Part shown: one piece after another, positions 1-8,467 of the stretch
How positions within the stretch are numbered: position 1 is the stretch's first letter
Layout: the number at the start of each line of letters is the position of its first letter
Assembly: GCA_002240395.1 (NCBI GenBank)
Contig: CP016836.1
Coordinates: forward strand, 2,170,001-2,234,000
Direction: 5' to 3'
DNA: 64,000 bases
Origin: Xanthomonas citri pv. mangiferaeindicae
Lineage (GTDB): Bacteria > Pseudomonadota > Gammaproteobacteria > Xanthomonadales > Xanthomonadaceae
Notes under the pieces: model-generated
Database searches by the model: none
Told to the model about the DNA's origin: nothing
What the model saw: only the letters and a program-made list of their open reading frames with translations
Position numbers and translations under genes: made by a program

Positions 1-175
1 ACGCGGGTACCGGCCGTCAGTCCGCCGCCCTGGACGCGTGCAGCCCGACTTCGGGCGGATGCGGAGTCGCTAATGGGAGAGGTCGCGCAGGGCCTCAGTG
101 CGTGTGGCGAGCAGGGACGAGCGATACAGGCGGCATCTGGGATACTGTCGCGCCAGGTTCTCTGCCCAGATCGCC
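1..175. other. Unassigned left edge of window
   Basis: No gene can be assigned here. One plus-strand frame is open from the window edge to a TAA at 71-73 and could be the last two dozen codons of an upstream gene, but it is too short to recognise. The rest is probably the leader of the small gene that starts at 176. Confidence 0.3.
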
Positions 176-559
176 ATGTCCAAACCTTCCGGTCCGCGCC
201 GTTCCCCGGTCGAGAAAGCCGCCCGCCGCGCGCAGGGCACGCCGATCCACGCACAGCTGCGCGACGGCGATGGCCGCGTGCTCGCCGGTGCGACGCTGGA
301 AGACGGCGAATGGACAATGGTGCTGGCCGGTCGCCCCGTGGCGAGTACGCCGAGCGCCGCGATGCTGCTGGCGATGCTGCGCCACACGGCCGCAGTGCAG
401 GGGCGGGCCGGTGTGCGGACCCGGCTGTCGGTCTCCAAGGTCCTCGACGCTGCCGCGTGCGCGGAGGCGCAGGCGGCCGGTCGCACGCTTGCCGCGCATC
501 TGGACTGGCTCGAGGCCGAGCGGCGCACGCGCAACGACCCGGCACCGGCCGTGCATTGA
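176..559 (+). CDS. Hypothetical protein, 127 aa
   Basis: I do not recognise this protein. It starts at an ATG giving MSKPSGPRRSPVEK. An in-frame upstream extension is possible but reads like untranslated leader. The N-terminus is basic (Arg/Lys/Pro), the middle has short beta-type stretches (AQLRDGDGRVLAGATLEDGEW), and the C-terminal half is Ala-rich and probably helical. There is no signal peptide, membrane segment or metal motif. It stands alone upstream of a lipoprotein gene, with a 110-base gap. Codon use resembles its neighbours, which supports a real gene, but no function is proposed. Confidence 0.6.
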   Translation: MSKPSGPRRSPVEKAARRAQGTPIHAQLRDGDGRVLAGATLEDGEWTMVLAGRPVASTPSAAMLLAMLRHTAAVQGRAGVRTRLSVSKVLDAAACAEAQAAGRTLAAHLDWLEAERRTRNDPAPAVH

Positions 560-669
560 ATGCGAGCGCCCGGCACGGCCTGCTGAACGATGAACCGTGC
601 AGGCGGTGTCGAGGGCGCTCGCGGTCGCCACCGCTATCATCCGCGGCTCCTCCATTCGATACCCCTGTG

Positions 670-1296
670 ATGGTTCGCGTCCGTCTGTTGCCCGCCCTGG
701 TGTCGTTGCCTGTCGCCGTCGCGTTGCTGGCCGGCTGCGGGCGCAATGTGCGCGAGGACGTGCCGTTCATGGGCGAATCGTTCGATGCCGACGACATCTA
801 TTCGCGCACTTACGCCCTGCCGCCGGCCCAGGCCTGCAGTGCTGCGCGGTTGGCGTTGCTCGGACAGGGCTATGCGGTCGGCAAGGCCGGGGACGACGCG
901 GTCGAGGCGACCAAGAACTTCCAGCCCGAGGACGAGGTACACACCCAGCTGTCGGTGCGCGTGTCGTGCGTGCCGCGTGGCAGTGACCGGACCTTGCTGT
1001 TCGTCAGCGCGCTGCTCGACCGCTATGTGCTGCGCAAGAGTTCCAACTCGGCGAGCCTGGGGGTCGGTGCGCTCGGTTCGTTGTCGGTGCCGATCGGCAG
1101 TCGCGAAGATTCGCTGGTGCGCGTGGCCAGCAGCACCGTGCAGGATGCCGGCTTCTACCGCCGGTTCTTCGAGCGGGTGGGCTACTACGTTCCGAGCCCG
1201 ACGAACGGGGACCGCCGCCCGCCGGCCGCCCAGGACGGTGAGGATCCGCCGCCCGACGATCTGCACCGCCCGGCACGCGACGACGGGCCGCGCTGA
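670..1296 (+). CDS. DUF2242 family lipoprotein
   Basis: Predicted outer-envelope lipoprotein of 208 residues. Residues 1-22 form a signal peptide ending in the lipobox LLAGC, with Cys23 as the lipidation site. The body, roughly residues 30-175, matches my recollection of DUF2242: a conserved Cys pair region (QACSAARLALLGQGY), VEATKNFQPEDEVHTQL, the stretch DRYVLRKSSNSASLGV, then QDAGFYRRFF. The last 30 residues are a low-complexity Pro/Asp/Arg tail. The ATG at 670 follows a TATCAT -10-like hexamer at 633-638. The gene lies just upstream of the type II secretion ATPase, but the family has no established role, so a link to secretion is only positional. Confidence 0.75.
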   Translation: MVRVRLLPALVSLPVAVALLAGCGRNVREDVPFMGESFDADDIYSRTYALPPAQACSAARLALLGQGYAVGKAGDDAVEATKNFQPEDEVHTQLSVRVSCVPRGSDRTLLFVSALLDRYVLRKSSNSASLGVGALGSLSVPIGSREDSLVRVASSTVQDAGFYRRFFERVGYYVPSPTNGDRRPPAAQDGEDPPPDDLHRPARDDGPR

Positions 1297-1356
1297 GCCC
1301 CGGCTGCGGGCGAACTGCTACAGTCGTGCGGTCCATCGCCACTGGGGTCGTGTCTG

Positions 1357-3090
1357 GTGAATGCCGTGCTGGAGGGGTCCGAGGCGTCATCCGCTGCGCC
1401 GGAGTTGCGGGTCATCGCGCGGCTGCGCGACAACGGCCGGCTCAAGGACGTCGATCTCGCCCGCGCGCAACGCCTGCACGCCGAGGCAGGGGGCAGCCTG
1501 CTGGGACTGTTGGCCCGGCTGGGCCTGGTGTCCGAGCGCGACCATGCCGAAGCCTGCGCTGCGGAGTTCGACCTGCCGCTGCTGGCCGGCCGCGAGCTGC
1601 CCGATGAGCCGCCCGAGACAGCTGAAGGCGCGACGCCGCTGTCGGTGCGCTTCCTGCGCCAGTTCCACGTGCTGCCGATCGGTGAGCAGGACGGCCGCCT
1701 GCATCTGTGGATGTCCGATCCCTATGACGGCTACGCACTCGATGCTGTGCGTCTGGCGACCGGGCGCGAGCCGGTACCGGCGGTGGGTCTGCGTTCGGAA
1801 ATCGACGACGCGATCGAGCGCTGGCACGGCCAGGGGCGCAGCGCGATGGGCACGATCGTCGAGTCGGCCGACGGCGAGGGCGGCGGCGATGTCGACGATG
1901 TCGAGCACCTGCGCGATCTGGCGTCCGAGGCGCCGGTCATCCGGCTGGTCAATCTGGTGATCCAGCGCGCGGTGGAACTGCGCGCCTCCGACATCCACAT
2001 CGAGCCGTTCGAGAGCCGGCTCAAGGTCCGCTACCGCGTCGATGGCGTGCTGATCGATGGCGAGAGCCCGCCGGTCAATCTGACCGCCGCGGTCATCAGC
2101 CGCATCAAGATCATGGCCCGGCTCAACATCGCCGAGCGTCGCCTGCCGCAGGACGGACGCATCATGCTGCGCGTGCAGGGCAAGGAGCTCGACCTGCGCG
2201 TGAGCAGCGTGCCGACCGCGCACGGCGAGAGCGTGGTGATGCGTCTGCTCGACCGCGAGACGGTGGTGTTCGACTTCCAGCGGCTGGGCTTCGACGGCGA
2301 ATTCCTGCCGCAGTTCCAGAAGGTGCTCGACCAACCGCACGGCATTTTGCTGGTGACCGGTCCGACCGGCTCGGGCAAGACGACGACGCTCTACACCGCG
2401 CTGTCGCAGCTCAACACGCCGGACGTGAAGATCATCACCGTCGAGGACCCGGTCGAGTACCAGATCGAAGGCATCAACCAGATCCAGGCCAAGCCGCAGA
2501 TCGGTCTGGACTTCGCCAATGCGCTGCGCTCGATCGTGCGCCAGGATCCGGACATCATCATGATCGGCGAAATGCGCGACTTGGAGACCGCGCGCATCGC
2601 GATCCAGTCGGCACTGACCGGCCACCTGGTACTCAGCACGCTGCACACCAACAATGCCGCTGGCGGCATCACCCGCATGCTGGACATGGGGGTGGAGGAT
2701 TACCTGTTGACGTCCACGGTCAACGGTATCCTGGCCCAGCGCCTGGTGCGCCGGCTCGAGCCGACACACGCGGTGCGCTATGCGGCCTCGCCCGAGGAGA
2801 TCGAGCGCTTCGAACTGCGCCGCCATCAGCCCGAGGGCGAGATCCACCTCTACCGCCCGGGACCGTCGGCTGCGGCGCCGACCGGCTACCTGGGGCGTAC
2901 GACGATCGTCGAGTTTCTGGTCATGAACGACGAGATCCGGCGCGCGGTGATGCGCCATGCGGGCATGGGCGAGCTCGAAGACCTCGCGCGCCGCGCCGGC
3001 ATGCGCACGATGTACGAAGACGGCATCGCCAAGGCGCTGCGCGGGCTGACGACGATCGAGGAAGTGCTGCGGGTGACGGAGGAGGCGTGA
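1357..3090 (+). CDS. gspE: Type II secretion ATPase GspE (XpsE)
   Basis: Cytoplasmic hexameric ATPase that powers pseudopilus assembly in type II secretion, 577 aa. A GTG start at 1357 is used; the ATG four bases later is out of frame. The N-terminal GspE/MshEN domain spans about residues 20-150. The ATPase core has Walker A GPTGSGKTT at residues 335-343, an Asp box (EDPVEYQ), a Walker B region (DPDIIMIGEMRD) and a His box (STLHTNNA). The C-terminal insert that in most GspE/PilB proteins carries a zinc-binding CxxC...CxxC motif has no cysteine here. It is the first gene of the Xps-type set and is separated from gspF by a small lipoprotein gene. Confidence 0.96.
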   Translation: MNAVLEGSEASSAAPELRVIARLRDNGRLKDVDLARAQRLHAEAGGSLLGLLARLGLVSERDHAEACAAEFDLPLLAGRELPDEPPETAEGATPLSVRFLRQFHVLPIGEQDGRLHLWMSDPYDGYALDAVRLATGREPVPAVGLRSEIDDAIERWHGQGRSAMGTIVESADGEGGGDVDDVEHLRDLASEAPVIRLVNLVIQRAVELRASDIHIEPFESRLKVRYRVDGVLIDGESPPVNLTAAVISRIKIMARLNIAERRLPQDGRIMLRVQGKELDLRVSSVPTAHGESVVMRLLDRETVVFDFQRLGFDGEFLPQFQKVLDQPHGILLVTGPTGSGKTTTLYTALSQLNTPDVKIITVEDPVEYQIEGINQIQAKPQIGLDFANALRSIVRQDPDIIMIGEMRDLETARIAIQSALTGHLVLSTLHTNNAAGGITRMLDMGVEDYLLTSTVNGILAQRLVRRLEPTHAVRYAASPEEIERFELRRHQPEGEIHLYRPGPSAAAPTGYLGRTTIVEFLVMNDEIRRAVMRHAGMGELEDLARRAGMRTMYEDGIAKALRGLTTIEEVLRVTEEA

Positions 3091-3130
3091 TCGAGACGCC
3101 GTGCTGGAATGGAATAGCCGGGGGGGAGGC

Positions 3131-3850
3131 ATGAGCAGGACGGCGTGGGGTTGTCTGCTGGTCGCCCTTCTGGCGGCCTGTGGCGGGGAGCGCAAAGCGG
3201 GTGATGAGGCTGCACGCGCGACTCCCATAGAAGGCGTCGCGGAGCCGCCGGGGGTCGAACCCTCGGCCGCTGCGATCGAGACCTCGTCGGGACATGGGCT
3301 CGTTGCCGGTGAGAGCGGCGTACCGGGCAAGCGGACGGCGCCCGGCGACCAAGCAGTGCGATCGGATGTCGAAGAGACGACTGGCCTGACCGCATCGTCA
3401 GAGTCGACAGCACGGGTCCCAGACTCGGCGCCCTCGCCGGCGGAATCACGCTTCCTGCAAGGCGGCGCGTTGCGTGCCGATGCATTTGAGGCGGCCAACG
3501 ATGGGCCGGGATGGGATGCGGTCGTCCGCGATTTCGAGCGCGATGGGTTGGTGGATCCGGATGCGCGGGATCTTCATCTGCTGTTCGGTGAATGGCTTCG
3601 CAGTTCACTGGCGAGATACGATTTCGTGCCGGCTGGTTTTGGCTGCGGCCGGAGTCTTTGCGCCGCGACGATTGCGTTCGACACACCGGACGCCCGCCAG
3701 CGCTACGATGCCTGGCGTGACGTCGGCTTCGATCCTCCGATGTCGGTTCCGGTGTTCGCGGATTCGCTTTTCATCTCGCCGGACGGTCGTCGAGAGATGC
3801 GGATTCTCTTCTCGACCGATCCCGCAACCTCAGCCATCAAGGTCCGTTGA
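3131..3850 (+). CDS. Hypothetical lipoprotein between gspE and gspF
   Basis: Predicted lipoprotein of 239 aa that I cannot assign to a family. The start at 3131 follows a strong GGGGAGG ribosome site. Residues 1-16 are a signal peptide with lipobox LLAAC (Cys17). A long Ala/Thr/Ser/Glu-rich linker follows to about residue 110. The C-terminal domain of about 125 residues contains GCGRSLCAATIAF with two cysteines that could pair in the periplasm. It lies within the gsp operon, ends 11 bases before gspF, and is not part of the standard eleven-gene Xps set, so it may be an accessory secretion factor or a recent insertion. Some of its codons (ATA, AGA, ACT) are commoner here than in the flanking gsp genes. 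Confidence 0.7.
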   Translation: MSRTAWGCLLVALLAACGGERKAGDEAARATPIEGVAEPPGVEPSAAAIETSSGHGLVAGESGVPGKRTAPGDQAVRSDVEETTGLTASSESTARVPDSAPSPAESRFLQGGALRADAFEAANDGPGWDAVVRDFERDGLVDPDARDLHLLFGEWLRSSLARYDFVPAGFGCGRSLCAATIAFDTPDARQRYDAWRDVGFDPPMSVPVFADSLFISPDGRREMRILFSTDPATSAIKVR

Positions 3851-3861
3851 AAAAGGCGGCA

Positions 3862-5079
3862 ATGACCCTCTACCGCTACAAGGCCCTCAACACCCGCGGC
3901 GAAGTGCTCGACGGCACCATGGATGCCGCCAGCGAGGCCGAGGTCGCGCTGCGCCTGCAGGAGCAGGGGCATCTGCCGGTGGAGGCGCGCCCGGCGAGCG
4001 AGGCGCGTGGGCTCGGCGATTGGCGGGCGGCGTTCAAGCCCAAGCCGTTCTCCGGGCAGCGGCTGGTGCAGTTCACCCAGCAGCTGGCAACGTTGCTGCA
4101 TGCCGGGCAGCCACTCGACCGCGCCCTGACGATCCTGCTCGATCTGCCCGAGGAACCGGAGGCCAAGCGCACGATCACCGAACTGCGCGACGCGGTGCGC
4201 GGCGGTGTATCGCTGTCGACGGCGCTCGAGCGCCAGCACGGCACCTTCTCGCGGCTGTACGTGAACATGGTGCGCGCGGGTGAGGCCGGCGGCAGCCTGG
4301 AGGACACGTTGCAGCGGCTGGCCGACTATCTCGAACGCGCGCGCGCCTTGCGCGGCCGGGTGGTCAATGCGCTGATCTATCCCGCGATCCTGATCGTCAT
4401 GGTCGGCGCCTCGCTGATGTTCCTGCTGGGCTACGTCGTGCCGCAGTTCGCGGCGATGTACGACAGCCTCGATGCCGAACTCCCCGTATTCACGCGCCTG
4501 GTGCTCGGCGTTGGCAGCTTCGTGCGCGACTGGTGGATCGTGCTGTTGATCGTGCCGGTGGTCGCGGCCTACGCCTTCGCGCTGAAGCTGCGCGACGCTC
4601 GGTTCCGCGCGCGTTTCGATGCCTGGCTGCTCGAGCGCCGGCTGGCCGGCCCGCTGGCCGCGCGCATCGAAACCGCGCGACTGGCGCGGACGCTGGGCAC
4701 ATTGTTGCGTAACGGCGTGCCGCTGATCACGGCGCTGGGCATCGGCCGTAACGTGCTGGGCAACCTGGCGCTGGCGGCCGACGTCGAGGCGGCGGCTGCG
4801 GAGGTCAAGAATGGTGTCGGGCTGTCGTCGGCACTCGCGCGTGGCGGCCGGTTCCCGCGACTTGCGATCCAGATGGTCCAGGTCGGCGAGGAATCGGGTG
4901 CCCTCGATGCAATGCTGATGCGCACCGCCGACACCTTCGATCAACAGACCGGGCAGTCGCTCGACCGCATGCTCGCGGCCCTGGTGCCCGCGATCACGAT
5001 GCTACTTGCCCTGGTGGTGATGGTGGTGATCCTGGCGGTACTGGTGCCGATCTACGACCTGACCAGTGTGATCGGGTGA
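3862..5079 (+). CDS. gspF: Type II secretion inner-membrane protein GspF (XpsF)
   Basis: Polytopic inner-membrane platform protein of type II secretion, 405 aa, the usual family length. MTLYRYKALN is taken as the start because family members begin with this motif; an in-frame TTG at 3847 would add five residues. Two T2SSF domains repeat: RLVQFTQQLATLLHAGQPL near residue 65 and ARLARTLGTLLRNGVPL near residue 270. Three membrane segments lie at about residues 170-195, 223-243 and 373-403. The gene is the last of the first gsp block. It is followed by a 93-base gap and then the convergent iron module, so gspG to gspD need their own promoter. Confidence 0.96.
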   Translation: MTLYRYKALNTRGEVLDGTMDAASEAEVALRLQEQGHLPVEARPASEARGLGDWRAAFKPKPFSGQRLVQFTQQLATLLHAGQPLDRALTILLDLPEEPEAKRTITELRDAVRGGVSLSTALERQHGTFSRLYVNMVRAGEAGGSLEDTLQRLADYLERARALRGRVVNALIYPAILIVMVGASLMFLLGYVVPQFAAMYDSLDAELPVFTRLVLGVGSFVRDWWIVLLIVPVVAAYAFALKLRDARFRARFDAWLLERRLAGPLAARIETARLARTLGTLLRNGVPLITALGIGRNVLGNLALAADVEAAAAEVKNGVGLSSALARGGRFPRLAIQMVQVGEESGALDAMLMRTADTFDQQTGQSLDRMLAALVPAITMLLALVVMVVILAVLVPIYDLTSVIG

Positions 5080-5172
5080 GACGCCGCCCGTCGTGATCGG
5101 CGATTCGTGAGCAGCGGACTCCCGCGTCCCTGACATCTGCGCGCGTTCCGGCGACGGATCGCGCGGCGTCGA

Positions 5173-5481
5173 TCACCGCGTGCTGCGTGGACGCGCAGTA
5201 CGCGCAGGCTCGCGCCAGCGCAGCCACAGCAGCACGGTCGCGGCGCCTGCGCTCGCCACGCCCCACAGGCCGACGGCGCCGTGCGCCGGGCCCCAGACGT
5301 GCATGCACACCCAGGCCGCGAGCATCAGCGCGAGTCCGCCTGCCCAGCGCAAGGCGCGCCGGCGCGTCGGCGTGGGCGTGCCGCCGAGCACTGCGGCGTG
5401 GTGGCGGTCCATCGCCAGCGCCAGCGCGGCGAAGCCGGCGGCCGCGAGCAGGATGGCCAGCACGAGTAGGGCGGCGCTCAT
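5173..5481 (-). CDS. DUF3325 small membrane protein
   Basis: Small membrane protein of 102 aa with three or four hydrophobic segments (residues 2-22, 45-62 and 66-88) separated by short basic loops. The start MSAALLVLAILL overlaps the stop of the PepSY gene by ATGA, so the two are translationally coupled. DUF3325 proteins typically sit last in a three-gene set with a PepSY membrane protein and a DUF3649 protein, often beside TonB-dependent siderophore receptor genes. A role in reductive iron release from siderophores is therefore inferred from context, not shown. Convergent with gspF. Confidence 0.8.
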   Translation of the reverse strand: MSAALLVLAILLAAAGFAALALAMDRHHAAVLGGTPTPTRRRALRWAGGLALMLAAWVCMHVWGPAHGAVGLWGVASAGAATVLLWLRWREPARTARPRSTR

Positions 5482-7046
5482 GCCGGCACCTGCGCATCGC
5501 CGACGCGCGCGCGCCGTGGCGGTCGTACGGGGGCGCGGCGCGCGTGGCGATCGACTGCCCAAGCCATCCAGCCCAATATCGCGCCAAGGACCAGGAGGCC
5601 GATGTCCATCGTCGCCATCGCCGTGTCGCCAGCGGCGAGATTGGCGAACAACCCGTGGCGCGTTGCGATCAGGTTGTAGACCGGCAGCGCTGCGAACAGC
5701 AGGGCGCCGACCGCCAGTTGCTCGCGCCAGGCCGCGACCGGCCGGCGCACGCAGGCGTGCAGCACGCACGCCAGCCAGAACAGGAAGAACAAGTGGATCT
5801 CCCATTGCGCACGCTCGGCCATGCCGGTGGGCAGCAGCCGGTTGGCCCAGAAGAACGCCGCCATCGCGGCCGGCAGGCCGGCGACGAAGCCGATGTTGAG
5901 CGATTCGACCAACCGGAAGCCGACGTGCGGGCGTGTCGGGTCGGGCAACTGTGCGCGCCGTTTCACCGTCCACAGCACCAGCCCGCTGGCGACCATCAGC
6001 GTGCCCGCCAGGCTCGACAGGAAGAACAGCCAGCGCATGGTCATCGGTGCGAAGCGCGCCGCATGCAGCCCGACCATGCCGTCGCGGGTGTCGGCCGCCG
6101 CGCCTTGCGGCGGTGTGCGCCAGACGAGCTCGCCGCTGGTACCGGAGAATGCCATCGACTCGTAGTCATAGAGGATGCGGGCATCGGTACTGCGCGAGGC
6201 CACGACCTGCGCGGCGGCATCGCCGGGCAGGTCGATGCGCAGCGTGTCGACGCGATCGGGCTGCCAGCCTGCGGCGGCGCGGACGCGCATCGCCTCGACG
6301 TCGCCCAGCGGCGCCGGCGTGCCGCTGCGCTCGACAGTCGGTGCCTGCGGGAACAGTTCGGCGTAGAACGCCTGCTCGTCGGCGTAACGGGCATCGATGC
6401 CGAACGGCATGTACAGCGCCATCAGCGTGATCAGGCCGGTGTAGGTGATCATCAGATGGAACGGCAGCGCCAGCACCGCCAGTGCGTTGTGGCCGTCGAG
6501 CCAGCTGCGCTGGCCCTTGCCGCGGCGGAAGGTGAAGAAGTCGGCGAAGATCTTGCGGTGCGTGACCACGCCGCTGACGATCGCCACCAGCATGAACATC
6601 GCGCAGATGCCGGCCAGCCAGCGTCCCCACAGCACCGGCATGTAATGCATGTCGAAATGCAGCCGGTAGAAGAAATCGCCGCCGCGGGTGTCGCGGACCG
6701 CGACCGCGTGGCCATCGGCATCCAGCCAGGTGCGCGAGGCGTATGCCTCGCGGAACGACTGCCCCGGCATGCGCCACGATACCTGGGTGCCGGTGGTGCG
6801 CGGCCCGGGCAACTGCACGGTCCACGCGTCCGCGCCCTGGGCGTGCGTTTCCAGCCAGGCCAGCGCCTGGCGAGTGGCGGTCGCGGCGTCGACCGGCGCG
6901 CCCAGTTCGGGCGTCATCCAGCGGGTGATTTCCTCGCGCCAATAGGCGCTGGTGCCGGTCAGGAACATCGCATAGAGCACCCAGCCCACCAGCAGACCGC
7001 TCCAGGTGTGCAGCCAGGCCTGCGACTGGCGAAAACCGCGGCTCAT
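5478..7046 (-). CDS. PepSY-associated membrane protein (iron reductase-like)
   Basis: Inner-membrane PepSY_TM protein of 522 aa. The first membrane helix (about residues 14-33) follows the characteristic SQAWLHTWSGLL. A periplasmic part carries PepSY repeats, then come helices around LAGICAMFMLVAIVSGVVTHRK and ALAVLALPFHLMITYTGLI, and three more near the C-terminus. Conserved histidines in or near the helices (HTW, HFDMHYMP, VTHRK, DGHN, PFHLM) suggest haem or metal binding, as in siderophore-iron reductases. The start at 7046 overlaps the DUF3649 stop by ATGA. Family knowledge links this trio to iron acquisition; a specific siderophore cannot be named. Confidence 0.85.
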   Translation of the reverse strand: MSRGFRQSQAWLHTWSGLLVGWVLYAMFLTGTSAYWREEITRWMTPELGAPVDAATATRQALAWLETHAQGADAWTVQLPGPRTTGTQVSWRMPGQSFREAYASRTWLDADGHAVAVRDTRGGDFFYRLHFDMHYMPVLWGRWLAGICAMFMLVAIVSGVVTHRKIFADFFTFRRGKGQRSWLDGHNALAVLALPFHLMITYTGLITLMALYMPFGIDARYADEQAFYAELFPQAPTVERSGTPAPLGDVEAMRVRAAAGWQPDRVDTLRIDLPGDAAAQVVASRSTDARILYDYESMAFSGTSGELVWRTPPQGAAADTRDGMVGLHAARFAPMTMRWLFFLSSLAGTLMVASGLVLWTVKRRAQLPDPTRPHVGFRLVESLNIGFVAGLPAAMAAFFWANRLLPTGMAERAQWEIHLFFLFWLACVLHACVRRPVAAWREQLAVGALLFAALPVYNLIATRHGLFANLAAGDTAMATMDIGLLVLGAILGWMAWAVDRHARRAPVRPPRRARVGDAQVPA

Positions 7047-7366
7047 GCCGGTGCCCCGGTCAGCGCCACGACCGTGCCCGCCACGGCCGCGATACCAGCC
7101 AGCCACAGGCCGGCGCGCAAGCCGTCGCGCGCAGCGAACGTGGCCATCACACCGGCCGCGAACAGCGCGAACGACAGCAGCGTGGCGGTCACCGCGGCCG
7201 ACAGTGCGCCACCGGGCAGCAGCCGTGCGATCGCCACGACGCACAGGGCCGTGGCCGCGTAGTTGCCGGGCACCGCGACCAGCACGCGGCACACCACATC
7301 CAGACGGACGGCGATCGGTGTCCGGGCGCGCTGGGCACGGGCGGTCAAAGGAGCGGGGGTGGGCAT
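7043..7366 (-). CDS. DUF3649 small membrane protein
   Basis: First gene of the iron module: 107 aa, with hydrophobic segments at about residues 38-50, 57-78 and 84-103 and a basic N-terminus (RAQRARTPIAVRLDVVCRVLVAVPGNY). DUF3649 proteins are annotated as iron-uptake-associated but have no proven biochemical role. The ATG at 7366 lies about 35 bases downstream (on the minus strand) of a Fur-like palindrome and -10 element, so expression is probably iron-repressed. It is transcribed divergently from gspG. Confidence 0.78.
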   Translation of the reverse strand: MPTPAPLTARAQRARTPIAVRLDVVCRVLVAVPGNYAATALCVVAIARLLPGGALSAAVTATLLSFALFAAGVMATFAARDGLRAGLWLAGIAAVAGTVVALTGAPA

Positions 7367-7395
7367 TGCGGGCGTCAGGCAGGGCGGCGGTGGCG

Positions 7396-7422
7396 ATGAT
7401 ATCAAATGCGAATCATTTACAA
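7396..7422 (-). promoter_or_regulatory. Putative Fur box and promoter of the iron module
   Basis: An AT-rich patch in a GC-rich context holds a perfect palindrome, AAATG at 7404-7408 and CATTT at 7414-7418 with five bases between, resembling the core of Fur operators. On the minus strand a TTGTAA hexamer (7422-7417) and a TATCAT hexamer (7401-7396) flank it with a 15-base spacer, so a bound repressor would block RNA polymerase. The function of the genes downstream agrees with Fur control. The spacer is shorter than ideal. Confidence 0.6.
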
Positions 7423-7532
7423 CTAGGTGATCGAGCAGGACGGCGGCCCCGATCGTGCTGATGCCGGGCTTCCCGGTCGGTCGTCCGTGCGGCATACAAT
7501 CCGGACTCGATCCCAAGACGAGGCAGCGCCCC

Positions 7533-7967
7533 ATGCACCACTCCCTCCGATCGCGTCGCGGGGTCCGCAAGACGCAACAGGGCGGTTTCAGCCTGATCGA
7601 AATCATCCTGGTCGTCGTGCTGATCGGCGGCATCGTCGCCTTCGCCGCGAGCCGGATCCTGGGCGGCGGCGACCGCGCGCGGGTCAACCTGGCCAAGGCC
7701 CAGGTGCAGACCCTGGCCGAGAAGGTCCACCAGTTCGAGATGGACACCGGCCGCTTGCCCAACGCCCTGAACGACCTGGTCGTCCAGCCCGGCGATGCCG
7801 GCGGCTGGCTCGGGCCGTACGCGAAGGAAGGCGAGCTGCGCGACCCCTGGAACACCCCCTACGAGTTCCGCGCGCCGGGCGACGGCCAGCCCTTCGAGAT
7901 CGTCAGCTTCGGCGCCGACCGCAAGCCGGGCGGCGACAGCGTCAACGCCGATATCCGCTACGAATGA
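7533..7967 (+). CDS. gspG: Major pseudopilin GspG (XpsG)
   Basis: Major pseudopilin of the type II secretion pseudopilus, 144 aa. The leader of 18 residues ends in the prepilin peptidase site GG/FSLIE, followed by a hydrophobic helix (ILVVVLIGGIVAFAA). The C-terminal domain has the family stretch DPWNTPYEFRAPG and FGADRKPGGDSVNADI with the acidic residues that bind calcium in GspG. Cleavage and N-methylation should be done by PilD at 61 kb. A TACAAT -10-like hexamer at 7495-7500 may drive this second gsp block, since the iron module interrupts transcription from gspF. Confidence 0.95.
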   Translation: MHHSLRSRRGVRKTQQGGFSLIEIILVVVLIGGIVAFAASRILGGGDRARVNLAKAQVQTLAEKVHQFEMDTGRLPNALNDLVVQPGDAGGWLGPYAKEGELRDPWNTPYEFRAPGDGQPFEIVSFGADRKPGGDSVNADIRYE

Positions 7968-8467
7968 TCCCGCGGCGGCCGCGACCGTCGGCGCCGCGGC
8001 CGCCCCCTGGGCACGCGGCGCCGGGACGCCAGCGTGGCTTCTCGCTGCTGGAGGTCCTGCTGGTCGTGGGCCTGATCGCGGTGACCGGCGTGCTCGCCGC
8101 GGCGGCGATGAGTGGTGGCTTCGACCGCATCGCACTGCAGTCGACCGCAAAGGAACTGGCCGCGCAGTTGCGCTACACGCGGACCCAGGCGATTGCGACC
8201 GGCGAGCCGCAGCGCTTCGTGCTCGATCCCCAGGCGCGCACCTGGCAGGCGGCCAACGGTCGGCATGGCGAGATCCCGGCCAAGCTCGATGTCGAGTTCA
8301 CCGGCGCACGCGAGCTGCAGGCCTCGCGCAGCGAGGGCGCGATCGTGTTCTTCGCCGATGGGGCGGCCACCGGCGGCCGGATCCGGGTGATGCTGCGCGG
8401 CGCCGCCTGGCAGGTCGATGTCGCCTGGCTGACCGGCGAGGTCCGGCTTGGCAGGGGCGAGCCGTGA
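7964..8467 (+). CDS. gspH: Minor pseudopilin GspH (XpsH)
   Basis: Minor pseudopilin, 167 aa, overlapping gspG by ATGA. A long basic, Pro-rich leader of 25 residues precedes the cleavage site RG/FSLLEV, then comes the hydrophobic segment VLLVVGLIAVTGVLAA. The remainder (residues 55-160) has the GspH-type beta fold pattern, including QLRYTRTQAIATGEPQRFVLD. GspH is expected to join GspI, GspJ and GspK at the pseudopilus tip. Confidence 0.92.
   Translation: MIPRRPRPSAPRPPPGHAAPGRQRGFSLLEVLLVVGLIAVTGVLAAAAMSGGFDRIALQSTAKELAAQLRYTRTQAIATGEPQRFVLDPQARTWQAANGRHGEIPAKLDVEFTGARELQASRSEGAIVFFADGAATGGRIRVMLRGAAWQVDVAWLTGEVRLGRGEP

Noticed and set aside
1387..3498. A minus-strand open frame of about 700 codons opposite gspE
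   Set aside because: Shadow of gspE with no motifs; it also runs into the lipoprotein gene without a sensible start.
5080..5172. Bidirectional terminator between gspF and the DUF3325 gene
   Set aside because: Only weak GC-rich inverted sequences are present, with no T tract on either strand.
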